A stretch of 32,812 bases of DNA from CAZACQ01 sp964483725 (GTDB taxonomy: Bacteria; Patescibacteriota; Gracilibacteria; Absconditabacterales; Absconditicoccaceae): positions 1 through 32,812 of the forward strand of contig CAZACQ010000012.1 in the NCBI GenBank assembly GCA_964483725.1, written 5' to 3'. The first letter of the stretch is position 1, and each line of letters opens with the position of its first letter. Shown here one piece after another: positions 1 through 9,209 of this stretch. The position numbers and the translations under genes were made by a program. Below the pieces are notes generated by a model. That model saw only the letters and a program-made list of their open reading frames with translations, had not been told where the DNA came from and did not search any database.

Positions 1-69
1 AAAAATAATCTTGACTTTAATTAAAATTTATTTAACTTAAGTTTTAATTTATTTCTTTTTTTAATTTAA

Positions 70-519
70 ATGTCTTATGATAAACTAAAAATATTTTCAT
101 ATATTATAATTTTACTGTTATTAGTATTTTTGTCCTTTATTTTTTTATTTTTTATGCCTAAAGATAAAGTTTGTTTTGATGATGCTTGTATATATGTAGA
201 TATAGCCAAAACTCAAGAAGATAAACAAAAATGATTGATGAATGTTGACTATTTAGAATCAGATTCTTGAATGTTGTTTGTTTTTGATGAAGAAGATAAG
301 CATTGATTTTGGATGAAAAATACTTTGATTCCTTTGGATATATTGTGGATAAATGACAATGAAGTAGTTTCTATAAAAGATAATGCTCAGCCATGTAAAG
401 ATGAATATTGTGATATTTATTATCCTAGTGAAGCTGCTGATTATGTCTTGGAAGTAAATGCTTGAAAGGCAAAAGAAATGTGAATTTTAACTTGATCTTT
501 AGTGGAATTAATATATTAA
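70..519 (+). CDS. DUF192 (UPF0127) family membrane-anchored protein
   Basis: Reads as 149 residues with TGA as glycine. Residues about 8-30 form one hydrophobic segment (signal anchor or uncleaved signal peptide), so the rest probably lies outside the membrane. The family hallmark is clear: FWMKNTLIPLDILWI around residues 79-93, followed by the conserved closing pattern LEVNAGKAKEMGILTGS. DUF192 proteins are small, widespread and of unknown function, often exported. The length is normal for a membrane-anchored member. The start is the first ATG of the frame, with no Shine-Dalgarno sequence; the next gene starts 3 bases after the stop, so the two are probably co-transcribed. The family assignment is firm; the biochemical role is unknown. 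Confidence 0.85.
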
Positions 520-522
520 AAT

Positions 523-1746
523 ATGACTAATTTAGAAATACAAAACTTTGGATATAGTGATGCTCCTAGATGAGATAATTCTAGTTCTGATGATGCATTT
601 TGTACATTAAATGATTTTGATTTTAAATCATGTGAAGCGGCTTTAAATAAGTTGTGATTTAACAAAAGGTTTGAGTATGATATAGTTAAAATGATATTGG
701 AACAAGAGTTTAGAGAGTCTAATGAGCTTTTTTATGCATTAGATGATTTTTTTTCTAAACATTTTCCAGAGTTTAATCTTTGATTTTATTCCTATGATAA
801 ACATACAAATGAATTAAACTGAATAAATTCATGAGTTTTTATGAAGAAAAAAATATCTTTATCAAATTTTGATTCTTCTCAGTTTACTAATGAAAGAGAA
901 GCATTAAAAAGGAGATGATTTTCATATTCTTCTTGATTTTCATATTGATATTGATCAAAAGCCTCTATTTTTGTATCTAGACCTCTTGATGATGATGTGT
1001 TGATAACATTTCATCCAAAATTAAAATTTTATGATAAAGCATCTATAGAGTACTGCCTTGAAAATAAGCTTTTAATCCTTTTGAAAAAAACTTTTTTTCA
1101 TTTATTGATCAAAGAAAAATTAAATTATATTAATGCAAAATATGTTGATTCACTTACTTGATTATATAATAAAAAATTTTTAGATGAGGTTGGTGATGAA
1201 AAAATGATGTCAATAATATTTCTTGATCTAAATTCATTTAAAAAAATAAATGATATTTTTGGACATGTATTCTGAGATTATATATTAAGATATTTTGCTT
1301 CAATAATATCTTCTAGTATAAAAAATGAAGATTATGCAGTTAGATTCTGATGAGATGAGTTTGTTTTATTGTTGGATACAAATGATGAACAAGTACTTAC
1401 TAGAGTATCTCAAAGGATACAAAATGCTATAGAAGAGAAGTCTTTGGAAGAAATTATAAGGGATTCTGATTTAACTAAAGAAGAAAAAGATAAATTATTT
1501 AATTTAGCTAAAGAACATAATATTAATTGACTTAGTTGTTCTTCATGATATGCATTAAACAATCTTTGAGATAATTTTTGTGAATTAATTGCTAAAGCTG
1601 ATATAAATATGCTTTCTAGAAAAAGTCTTGATTCTACTATTTATAGATTAATTCAGGAGATTAATGGTTTTGATGATCCAGTGAAATTAAGATATATAAT
1701 TGAGAATTCTTCTTTAAAAAATGTTATTTGATTTAATGAAATTTAA
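523..1746 (+). CDS. GGDEF-domain diguanylate cyclase
   Basis: 407 residues. The C-terminal half is a GGDEF domain: DSLTGLYN entry motif, DLNSFKKINDIFGH metal and substrate loop, and active-site RFGGDEF at residues 274-280, where both glycines are encoded by TGA. Further on come GLSCSSGYAL and ADINMLSRK, equivalent to the usual S-I-G and AD-x-MY-x-AK motifs. A catalytic cyclase would make cyclic di-GMP from two GTP. The allosteric I-site position reads KNED instead of RxxD, so product inhibition is probably weak or absent. An acidic/lysine-rich insertion lies between GGDEF and the closing motifs. The N-terminal 210 residues are unassigned and possibly a GAF-like sensor; no membrane segment is seen. 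The 3' end overlaps the convergent gene at 1714-2223 by 33 bases. No EAL, HD-GYP or PilZ gene is in the window. Confidence 0.9.
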
Positions 1747-2223
1747 AAAGTCTTCAAAAACCTCATCTTTAGTTCAGATTCATTCATTTTCAAACATATA
1801 ATGATAATTTTTTAGATAGAAAGACTCTCTGTATTCTAAAATTTCTTCCATATTCATTGTTCACATTCAAACTATTCTATCTACTTTCATTCTGTTTAAT
1901 CTATTTAAAATAGTTTTAAGTGGTATATTTATATATATGATTGTTGATATATCACTTAGGTGTTTCATTGCATTTTCTTTTAAAGGAATGCTTCAGCTAC
2001 ATGATATTATTGTGTTATTAGGTTTTAGGCTTTGTATTATCTCCTCTTCATAATCCAAAAATTTTTCTTCTCATTTTTCTCTTAGTATTTCTCATACTGT
2101 TTTATTATTAATTTCTTCCATATAATCGTCTATATCTAAAAAATTCATATTTTTATATTCTGCTAATTTTCTTCATAGATTACTTTTTCAACTTCATGGC
2201 ATTCATGTTAGTGATATATTCAT
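1714..2223 (-). CDS. Shikimate-kinase-like P-loop kinase with altered substrate site
   Basis: 169 residues. Fold-level signature of shikimate kinase: Walker A GMPGSGKS (residues 7-14, three of its glycines coded by TGA), FLDIDDY carrying the two expected aspartates (29 and 31), EILREKGEEKFLDYE as the second helix, and EYRESFY (Arg131) as the substrate-lid arginine region. Known shikimate contacts are not all kept: the arginine of the F-R-x-x-E motif is Leu55, and the GGG loop is SGS (75-77). It could be a true AroK with a divergent site, or a related small-molecule or nucleotide kinase. No other aromatic-pathway gene is nearby. The first ATG is used. Its 3' end runs 33 bases into the convergent GGDEF gene, giving antisense overlap. 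Confidence 0.75.
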
Positions 2224-2272
2224 TAGACTAGATTAAGATATAAATTATATTATACTTAAATTTTTTATTTAG

Positions 2273-2289
2273 TTTTTCAAGTTGAAAAA
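2273..2289. promoter_or_regulatory. Palindrome with back-to-back -35-like hexamers
   Basis: TTTTTCAA-g-TTGAAAAA is a perfect 8-bp inverted repeat in the 123-base gap between divergent genes. Each arm contains TTGAAA reading outward, so it could provide abutting -35 boxes for both directions. On the minus strand a TATAAT lies at 2254-2249, but the spacer is 20 bases, longer than ideal. On the plus strand AATAAT follows 17 bases after TTGAAA. It may equally be a dimeric repressor site. This is inferred from pattern only. Confidence 0.4.
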
Positions 2290-2346
2290 TACTTTTAAAT
2301 CTTTAATAATGAATAATATTAAATTATTTCTTAAATTGATAATATT

Positions 2347-2994
2347 ATGTTTATAAAACTTAATGAACCTAAATGGTGACATTATTTACTTGAACTATCA
2401 AATGATTTTGTAGCTAAAAATCATTTTTTATCAAAAACTATTCCAGTAACTGCAGATATATTTGTATTTACATATCCTGCATATTTAGTTTTTCTTTATT
2501 TATATTGAGTTTATAATAGAGATGTTAATTATAAATATGCATCTTTATATATATTCTTTTCTTGAGTATGATCAATGGTGATAAGTCAGACATTCCAGTT
2601 CTTGGTGATTAAAGATAGACCTGAAGATCATGTTTCTTCCAAAAAAAACTTAATTTTAGAGCATTTACCTGATATTAGTTTCCCATCTGATCATATGACT
2701 TTAAGTATGGCTATAGCTACTAGTTCTTTGTTATGGTGAGTTAAAACAAAAAATAAACTTTTTATTAATATTTCATTTTTATTGTTTATATTCTCATTTG
2801 TTATGTGATTCAGCAGAGTAGCATGAGGTGTCCATTGGCCTACTGATATAATTGCATGATTTTTTCTTTGAATATTTACTGCTGCTTTATTTATTCATTC
2901 AAAAGTATTTGCTTTTTTTAAAAGATTTTTGTATGATCCTTTGATAAAGATTCAAAAATTTATTTTTGAAAAACTCTTTAAAATAAAAGAATAA
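2347..2994 (+). CDS. PAP2-family membrane phosphatase, BcrC/UppP-like
   Basis: 215 residues with about five to six hydrophobic segments. The three PAP2 motifs are present in order: a KDRP motif (the lysine normally six residues before RP is not in its usual place), FPSDHMT, and SRVAGGVHWPTD with the catalytic histidine and aspartate. The FPSDH form rather than PSGH is typical of BcrC-type undecaprenyl-diphosphate phosphatases. These recycle the C55 lipid carrier for peptidoglycan and surface-polymer synthesis at the outer face of the cytoplasmic membrane. Substrate is inferred from the motif; a phosphatidic-acid-type phosphatase cannot be excluded. The next gene starts 29 bases downstream. 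The first ATG is used, without a Shine-Dalgarno sequence. Confidence 0.8.
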
Positions 2995-3022
2995 AATTTA
3001 TTATATATACTACATACTTAAG

Positions 3023-3601
3023 ATGGCATTATATTTTATAAGACATGCAAAAGTAAAAAATAATATTGAAAATTGTTTGAACTGATGATGATCAGATCAG
3101 GATTTATATATTGAAGCTTTTGATGAGTTTTATGATAATAAATTTATTGATAAATTAAAATCATTAGATTTAGATTTGATATATTCATCGTCTTTGAAAA
3201 GGGCATACCAAACAGCTGATAAGATTAATGAGATTCTAGATTCAAATATTCCAATAATAAAAGATTCTAGACTTAATGAACAGGATTATTGAGAGTTTGA
3301 ATGATTGCTTGTTGAGGATTTGCTTGAAAAGTATTCTTTAAATTATTCAAATATAAGTTATTTATATAGAACTGAAAATAAATATTGAGAATCTTGGGAT
3401 GGGTTTACAAAGAGGGTTAAAGATTTTATTAATTATATTAGTAAATATTCTTATAATAAAAATATATTATTAGTTTCTCATTGATGAACTTATAGAGCTA
3501 TATTGTATTTAATAAACTCTTTGCCTTTATCCGAGGCTTTCAGAAAAGATTCATTTATTAAGAATTTAGAGATAAAAGAACTTGATGTCAAAAATTTATA
3601 A
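3023..3601 (+). CDS. Histidine phosphatase family protein (phosphoglycerate-mutase-like)
   Basis: 192 residues. Branch motif LYFIRHAK at residues 3-10 holds the phospho-accepting His8 with Arg7 (RHA rather than RHG). SSSLKRAYQTA, LNEQDYGEFEG and the second catalytic histidine in VSHGGTYRA follow in the usual order; the two glycines of SHGG are TGA codons. The family hydrolyses or transfers phosphate on sugars, nucleosides and peptides through a phosphohistidine. The real substrate cannot be told from sequence; alternatives include a cofactor-dependent mutase or an alpha-ribazole-phosphatase-like enzyme. Soluble, with no signal peptide. It is followed by dnaB after 17 bases. Confidence 0.85.
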
Positions 3602-3618
3602 ATTAATTTGTTTATTCT

Positions 3619-4977
3619 ATGGTTAACTTAGAAGATATAAAACTACCTCCAAATAATTTAGAAGCAGAAAAGTGAGTTTTGTGATCAATTATATTAGATA
3701 ATGATGTTATGTATATATTGGATTCATATGTAATTTCTCCTAAAGATTTTTATCAAAAGCAGCATCAAGATATATATGATGCTATTTTGGAGTTATCATC
3801 TGAAAATAAAACTATAGATGTAGTAACCATATCTAATCAGTTATCTAAAAATCAAAAATTAGATGAATGTTGATGAATAGACTATCTTTATGAGCTTTCA
3901 AGTAGTATAATAAGTCCGACAGTTGCGTGAGATTATGCAAAAATTGTAAAAGATAAATCTATACTAAGATGAATACTAAGGACAACACAAACAATATCTT
4001 GAGAAGTATATCAAGAAAAAGATACTTCTGATATATTAGATAGTATTGAAAAACAAATTTTTGACCTTACACAAATTAAAACAACTAGTACTCTTTTGCA
4101 CATCAAAGAAATATTAAATCAAAGAATTGAAGAATATATGGAAATAGTAGATGATCCTTGAAAGATTGATAGAGATAAGGTGCTTTCATTATATTCTAAA
4201 CTAGATAATTTACTGTGATGATTTAAACCTTGAGAATTACACATTTTAGCTGCTAGGCCAAGTATGTGAAAAACATCCTTTGCTATTAATTTGCTTGTGA
4301 ATGCAGCTATAAAACAAAATAAATCTGTAGCATTATTTTCTTTGGAAATGTGAAATGAGCAGATAGTTGATAGGGTTTTGTCTTGTGTTGCTGATATACC
4401 TATATATAAAATACATAAATGACAACTTGAAGAGGAAGATTTTGCAAATATATGAGAAGCAATGGAAAAAATATGACAAGTAAATATATTTTTAGATGAT
4501 AAATGATGAGCTAGTATACCTGAACTTAAGTCAAAACTTAGAAGATTGAAGATAGAAAAGTGAGCTTTAGATTTAGTAGTTATAGATTATCTTCAACTTA
4601 TGAGTAGTGCTGGATCTAAGTTTGCAGGTAATAGGGTACAAGAAATTTCTGAAATTTCAAGATGATTAAAAGAAATGGCAAGAGAATTAGAAGTGCCAAT
4701 AATGGCTCTTTCTCAGCTTTCTCGTGCCGTTGAACAAAGACCTGACAAGAAACCTCAGTTATCAGATTTGAGAGAATCCTGAGCAATTGAGCAAGATGCA
4801 GATGCAGTTATGATGCTTTTTAGAGAGGAGTATTATGATCCTGATACTGATAAAAAATGATCTGCTGATGTTTTGTTAAGAAAAAACAGAAACTGAGCTA
4901 CTTGAGAAGTTGAACTTTCTTTTGTTAGTGAGATTATGAAATTTTATGATAAAGTTGAAGAGGAAGATGTAGAGTAA
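3619..4977 (+). CDS. dnaB: Replicative DNA helicase DnaB
   Basis: 452 residues, the normal length, with no intein. The N-terminal helical domain starts PPNNLEAEKGVLGSII, followed by the DnaG-binding linker and the RecA-like motor with Walker A RPSMGKT (residues 213-219), DLVVIDYLQLMS as Walker B, and the closing SDLRESGAIEQDAD and LLRKNRNG motifs with the arginine finger. It forms the hexameric ring that unwinds DNA at the replication fork. More than a dozen TGA codons all sit where DnaB has glycine or tolerates it. The next gene, 22 bases downstream, is a PriA-like remnant, so the pair looks like a replication operon. Confidence 0.97.
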
Positions 4978-4999
4978 TTTAATATATAAAAATTATTTT

Positions 5000-5749
5000 A
5001 TGTATATTTTTACATTTAGTAGATATTATTGATTTGATAAAATTGTATACTTAAATAATTGAAAAAATATATCAGCAGGTGATTTGATAGAATTTTGATG
5101 AGAATATGCTTTAGTATTATGAAAAGATATTCCTTTTAAGGAAATTTATAATAAATATTTGGTAAATCTTGATTATAAGATATATAAAAAAAAGTTTTTA
5201 ACTAAGAACTCTATTTGTCTAATTAATTATATAGTTCAAAAATATTTTTCTTCTTTTAAAAGAGTTGTGCCTTTATATATACCAAATATGGATATAGAAA
5301 AATTGTTTTCTTATAGAAAAAAAGTAAAAAAAACTGTATCTTATAAATTTTATTCTGAAAATTGATGTTTGTATTCAGATAAAGAAAATATTGATTATCA
5401 GCAATTGATTGTTTTTCCTGATATATGGTCAGTATATAATAGTTTTTTGGATTTTACTTTTCTGGAAGATAATAAAGTATATAATTCAAGTTCCACTATA
5501 GCCGCAAAATCAAAATTATTTTGGTGAATTTCAGACTTAAATTATAAAAATTTAGTTTGTACTCAGTCACAAATATTTAAAAATTGGAAAAAATTAAAAG
5601 AGATTATTGTTTTTTCTCCTCATACTTGGTATTATAAAAATCATCAGGAACCAAGATATAATGCTATTGATATTTTGGAAAAAATGTCTAATCTTGAATG
5701 AGCAAACTTAAAATTTATACAAGATTATAGGCTTTTTAGTTACAATTAG
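5000..5749 (+). CDS. Degenerate, truncated PriA-like protein
   Basis: 249 residues, against about 700-800 for PriA. The N-terminal part resembles the PriA 3'-end DNA-binding domain and helicase entry (RVVPLYIP about residue 95). VFPDI (138-142) sits where PriA has VPEI, and IIVFSPHTWYYK followed by EPRYNAIDI (202-225) matches the PriA stretch IIVDEEHxxSYK followed by PRYxARD. Seen in sequence: Walker A is absent, and the DEEH box reads FSPH, so ATP hydrolysis looks impossible. The zinc-binding and second helicase domains are missing. Inferred: a PriA relic kept for DNA or DnaB binding, or a decaying gene with no internal stop. The match is by motif order only and remote. It ends in TAG. Confidence 0.5.
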
Positions 5750-5755
5750 ATTATA

Positions 5756-5938
5756 ATGTTTAAATTGATAATTGATTTTTTAAAATTTCCTTTTGATAGG
5801 TCTTGAGATAATAAGTTTAAAAAATTACTAGATTTTTTATTTATTAGATTTCCAGCTTTTTTATGGAATAAACCAAATTTTTGGAAGTTTTTGTCTTTTC
5901 CCATACTTTTATTTTATTATATTTTTAGTAAAAAGTAA
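5756..5938 (+). CDS. Small hypothetical membrane protein
   Basis: 60 residues, rich in Phe and Lys, with one in-frame TGA. The C-terminal third (FWKFLSFPILLFYYIFSKK) is a plausible single membrane helix closed by lysines. It starts 6 bases after the PriA-like gene and ends just before the pilin promoter. I do not recognise a family. It could be a chance frame, but its tight spacing in an otherwise gene-packed region supports it. Confidence 0.45.
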
Positions 5939-5949
5939 ATATAATTTAT

Positions 5950-5978
5950 TTGACTTTTTGTATAAAGTAAATTATAAT
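5950..5978 (+). promoter_or_regulatory. Sigma-70-type promoter of the pilin gene
   Basis: TTGACT (5950-5955), 17-base spacer, TATAAT (5973-5978). It is the best -35/-10 pair in the window and has optimal spacing. The predicted start at about 5985 falls at the base of the stem-loop at 5986-6033. Confidence 0.65.
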
Positions 5979-5985
5979 ATGATAA

Positions 5986-6033
5986 AGATTATATAAAATT
6001 GCCTTGCAAACTAATATTAATTTTATATAATCT
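5986..6033 (+). repeat. 15-bp inverted repeat, probable 5' mRNA stem-loop
   Basis: AGATTATATAAAATT at 5986-6000 and its exact reverse complement at 6019-6033 enclose an 18-base loop. There is no T-run after it, so it is not an intrinsic terminator. It begins where transcription from the 5950-5978 promoter should start and ends 32 bases before the pilin ATG. A 5'-terminal hairpin would protect the message from decay; a protein-binding site is the alternative. Confidence 0.55.
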
Positions 6034-6065
6034 AATTGTGTTTTATATATTTAAATTCGAAAATT

Positions 6066-6437
6066 ATGATTAATAAGTTAGTTTTACTTTTGTTGGCAGG
6101 TATGTTGTGACTATCATCTTTTACTTTTGCTCAATTTACTGACCAAAGAACAGATGCTAATCCTGATTTAGCATGATCAGGTGAAATGCAACAAGAAGGT
6201 TTTTTAGAAGTTGTTCAGTCAGGTATTAATTGGATATTATGACTTATGGCATTGATTGCTTTGATTATACTATTATGGTGAGGTTTCCAAATGGTTACAG
6301 CAGCTGGTAATGAAGATAGATATAATAAATGATTTACAATTCTTAAACAAGCTGCTATATGACTTATAATGATGTGAGTTGCTTGGTTTATAGTAAGTAT
6401 AATATTTGCTGTTATTTGAATTGCAACTTGAACTTAA
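6066..6437 (+). CDS. Small pilin, VirB2/T4SS-pilin-like
   Basis: 123 residues. A signal peptide (about residues 1-22, ending SSFTFA) is followed by a short polar part and two hydrophobic helices (about 57-78 and 97-120). Between them lies the GGFQMVTAAGNEDRYNKG motif typical of the VirB2/TrbC-like pilin proteins common in Patescibacteria. Such proteins are processed and inserted in the membrane; whether they build a filament is not established. The gene has its own strong promoter with a 5' stem-loop and is closed by a strong terminator, so it is a single-gene, probably abundant transcript. No VirB4 or VirB6 gene is in the window. The family is fairly sure, the function inferred. Confidence 0.7.
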
Positions 6438-6453
6438 CTAAGTTATTAAAAAT

Positions 6454-6486
6454 AAAAAAACTAGGTCTACTGACCTAGTTTTTTTA
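6454..6486. terminator. Intrinsic terminator after the pilin gene
   Basis: Stem ACTAGGTC (6460-6467), loop TACT, GACCTAGT (6472-6479), flanked by an A-run on the left and a T-run on the right. The symmetry would let it work on both strands, but the nearest genes on both sides are on the plus strand. Confidence 0.85.
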
Positions 6487-6495
6487 TTTTTTGGA

Positions 6496-6523
6496 TTGAA
6501 ATATTATATTAAATTAGTATATA
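6496..6523 (+). promoter_or_regulatory. Putative promoter of the DUF1566 gene
   Basis: TTGAAA at 6496-6501, 16-base spacer, TATATA at 6518-6523, directly after the terminator. In such A/T-rich DNA a match of this quality can arise by chance; the position is the main support. Confidence 0.35.
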
Positions 6524-6563
6524 TAGATTATATCTAAACATTTAGTTATGAACCAAATTATAT

Positions 6564-7277
6564 ATGTTAAGAAAAAATTTTTGGCCCTTTTTTTCTATTT
6601 GAATTTCTTTTTTCTTGTTTATAGTTTTAGTAATTATTATATTGTGAAAATCACAAACTTGAGAAATATTTGATTCTGATTTGGAGGATAACTCAAATTG
6701 AGAATTTGTTACATGAGATCTTTCTTGAGAAATTGTAGATTGATCAGATACATGATCTATTGATGATTCTTTCAATAATGATTCTTGAAATCTGCCAGAG
6801 TGTCATTCTTCTGTTTCTGTTTGAGATAGATGTTGATGATGAATTGTTTTTTATGTTTGATGATGACTTTGACCTGAATGATATAATAATATTTTAGTAG
6901 CATCTTTATCGGATGCTCCTGATAGGTTTTGATGGTTGAATCGTCAAGAATCTTTAACATGAGCTTTACATCAAACTGATTGATATGCAAATACAAAATT
7001 TTTAGCAAATGATAATGCTCCTGCTGCTGAATATTGTTGGTCAAAAGAGTCTTGATGATTTGATGACTGGTACTTGCCTTCAAGTAGAGAGCTTTATCAA
7101 ATATGGTCAAATAATTCAATGATATGATGATTCACCTCATTTAGATATTGGTCAAGTACCCAGTCAGTAGATGATGTAAACAATGCTTTATCTATATATT
7201 TTGATCATTGAAATATCGTCAGATTTAATAAGAGAGAACCGGTATATGTTCGCTGTATTCGTGCGGTAAATTTCTAA
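6564..7277 (+). CDS. Membrane-anchored DUF1566 (Lcl C-terminal-like) surface protein
   Basis: 237 residues. An N-terminal signal anchor (about residues 7-27) is followed by a Gly/Asp/Ser-rich linker of some 45 residues and a C-terminal domain starting VGDRCGGGIVFYV. The hallmarks DDWYLPSSRELYQIW and FRYWSSTQS, plus the closing YVRCIRAV, are those of DUF1566, a domain found on bacterial surface proteins including the legionella collagen-like protein; its ligand is unknown. The start at 6564 is required, because the ATG at 6548 is in a frame that stops at once. It lies downstream of the pilin but after a terminator, so it is separately expressed. Dense in TGA codons, including a run of three. 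Confidence 0.75.
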
Positions 7278-7301
7278 TTTATTATATAATTTTAACTCTT
7301 T

Positions 7302-9185
7302 ATGTCACAGTTGAAAACTTTAATACACCAGTTTAAAGATAATTATAATTATGAGATTTGAAAGGTTGATTTTTTTCATCAAAGTGATGAAAAACTTACT
7401 TTCCCTGAAAAACCAAAAACTTTATCCAAAATTGATTATCAATTTTTCTTGTTGAATGATAAATTAAAAAAGCTTTTGGAAGAAAATGATATTGCTTTCA
7501 CAAATGATTTACTGCTAGATATTCCAAATCTTGCTTGAGCTGATTTTGTTTTTACTATCAAAGAGGTTTTTGATGAAAACAAAGATAAATACAGTAATAT
7601 AAAAGATTTTGCTGATTCTATAAATTCAGTTTTGTCTCAGTCTTGATTGTTTGAAGAAGTAAATCAACAATGAATTTTTATTAATTTGAAAGTAAAAAAT
7701 ACTTTCTTAGAAAGTGATATTAAACTAGCTTTAACTGAAGACTTTTCTAGCTTTGATCTCTTGGATTGAGAAAAGATTTGTATTGACTATCCTTCTTGTA
7801 ATATGGCTAAACAAATGACAGTTGGGCATCTTAGATCTGCTATTATATGAGATAGCTTAGCAAATATTTGAAGAAATTTATGAGCCAATGTTTTTAGATG
7901 GAATTATTTATGAGATTGGTGAACTCCTTTTGGTAAAACTTTGTATAGCTTGCTTTATACTTTGGAAACTAAATGAGATCAAATTTTTGATGAATTAGAA
8001 AAAAATCCTACAAAAGTTTTGGGAGAGCTTTATTCATCTTTCAAAGATATTGAAAATGAAGAAAAGTGAGATAAGGCAAGAGAATATTTTTCAATGCTTG
8101 AAAAATGAGATGAGCTTTTGTATAAGATCCGACAAGAATTTAGAAGACTATCATTGATAGATTTTCAAGAAGTTTTTAATAGATTGGACATGTCTTTTGA
8201 CACTGATCTTGGAGAAGCTTTTGCTTATAGTATACAAGATAGTATCGTCTCTGACTTGGAAAATTCAGACTACCTTAGGTTTGAAAATAATGCATGGATA
8301 GTGAAGTTTAGAAAAGAAAAAAACTGAAAAGAGATTTATTATATTCCTTTGAAATCTTGAGAAGAAGTAGAAGAAGAAAATTCTGAGGTTTTGATTATCA
8401 CAAAATCTGATGGGGCAGGGGTTTATGCTACTAGAGATTTAGCTATTTTGAAATATAGAAAAGAAAATTTATTAGCTGATAGTTTTTTTTATGTAGTTTG
8501 ACCAGAGCAAACACTTCATTTTCAACTGCTTTTTGCTTTGGCAAATAAGTTACGAGATATTGATTTAGAAAGTATGAATCATATTGTATTTGGTTTGATG
8601 TTGCTGGATTGATCGAAAATGTCTTCTCGTGGAGGTAATGTTTATAGGCTAGCTGAGCTTATAGATGCTATCAAAGAAAAGATTGAAACTAATTTTGCTG
8701 ATATAGACCCTGCTTTAGCAGAGAAACTAGCTATTAGTGCAATGATTTTCAATGATCTAAAAAATGATAGACAAAAAGATGTGAATTTTGACTTGGAACA
8801 AATGACAAAATTAAATGGTGATACTTGAGTATATCTTCAATATACATTTGCTAGGATAAATTCATTGATTTGAAAAATTGATCTTTCTGGTTGTGGTAAT
8901 TTAGATATTGATAAGTTTTCTTCTCAGCAAAGGCAAATTTTGCTTAATGTTTCATATTTACCTTTGATTTTGACAAAAACTTTTAATCAAAGGAAACCAC
9001 ATATTCTTTGTCAGTTTGTTTTGAATATTGCTAAGCAATTTAATAATTTTTATTCTAATTCTGAAAAAATTATTGATATGACTGAAGAAGAAAAATCAAT
9101 TAATTTGATTTTCTTGAAGGTTTTGAAAAATTTATTTGAAAAGAGTTTTGAGATCTTGAATATGCCAAAAGTGGAAAAAATGTAA
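7302..9185 (+). CDS. argS: Arginyl-tRNA synthetase
   Basis: 627 residues, class I synthetase. The N-terminal tRNA-recognition domain (1-about 100) is followed by the catalytic Rossmann domain with NMAKQMTVGHLRSAI. The HIGH motif is TVGH at 173-176, with Thr for the usual first His. FRWNYLGDWGTPFG and YATRDLAIL are typical of ArgRS, and the KMSKS loop is SKMSSRGGN (Lys439). The C-terminal DALR anticodon-binding domain begins near YLQYTFARI. The enzyme charges tRNA-Arg with arginine using ATP. Full length and in one frame only when TGA is glycine. It is followed 24 bases later by trpS, so the two synthetases probably share a transcript. Confidence 0.96.
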
Positions 9186-9209
9186 AATTTATATATTAAA
9201 ATATATTTA

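Noticed and set aside
11..40. TTGACT at 11-16 as promoter of the first gene
   Set aside because: No acceptable -10 hexamer at 15-19 bases spacing; left out as a feature.
6542..7119. Two minus-strand open frames (6542-6775 and 6772-7119)
   Set aside because: They lie antisense to the DUF1566 gene, have no family features, and open only because TGA-rich plus-strand coding gives TCA on the other strand.
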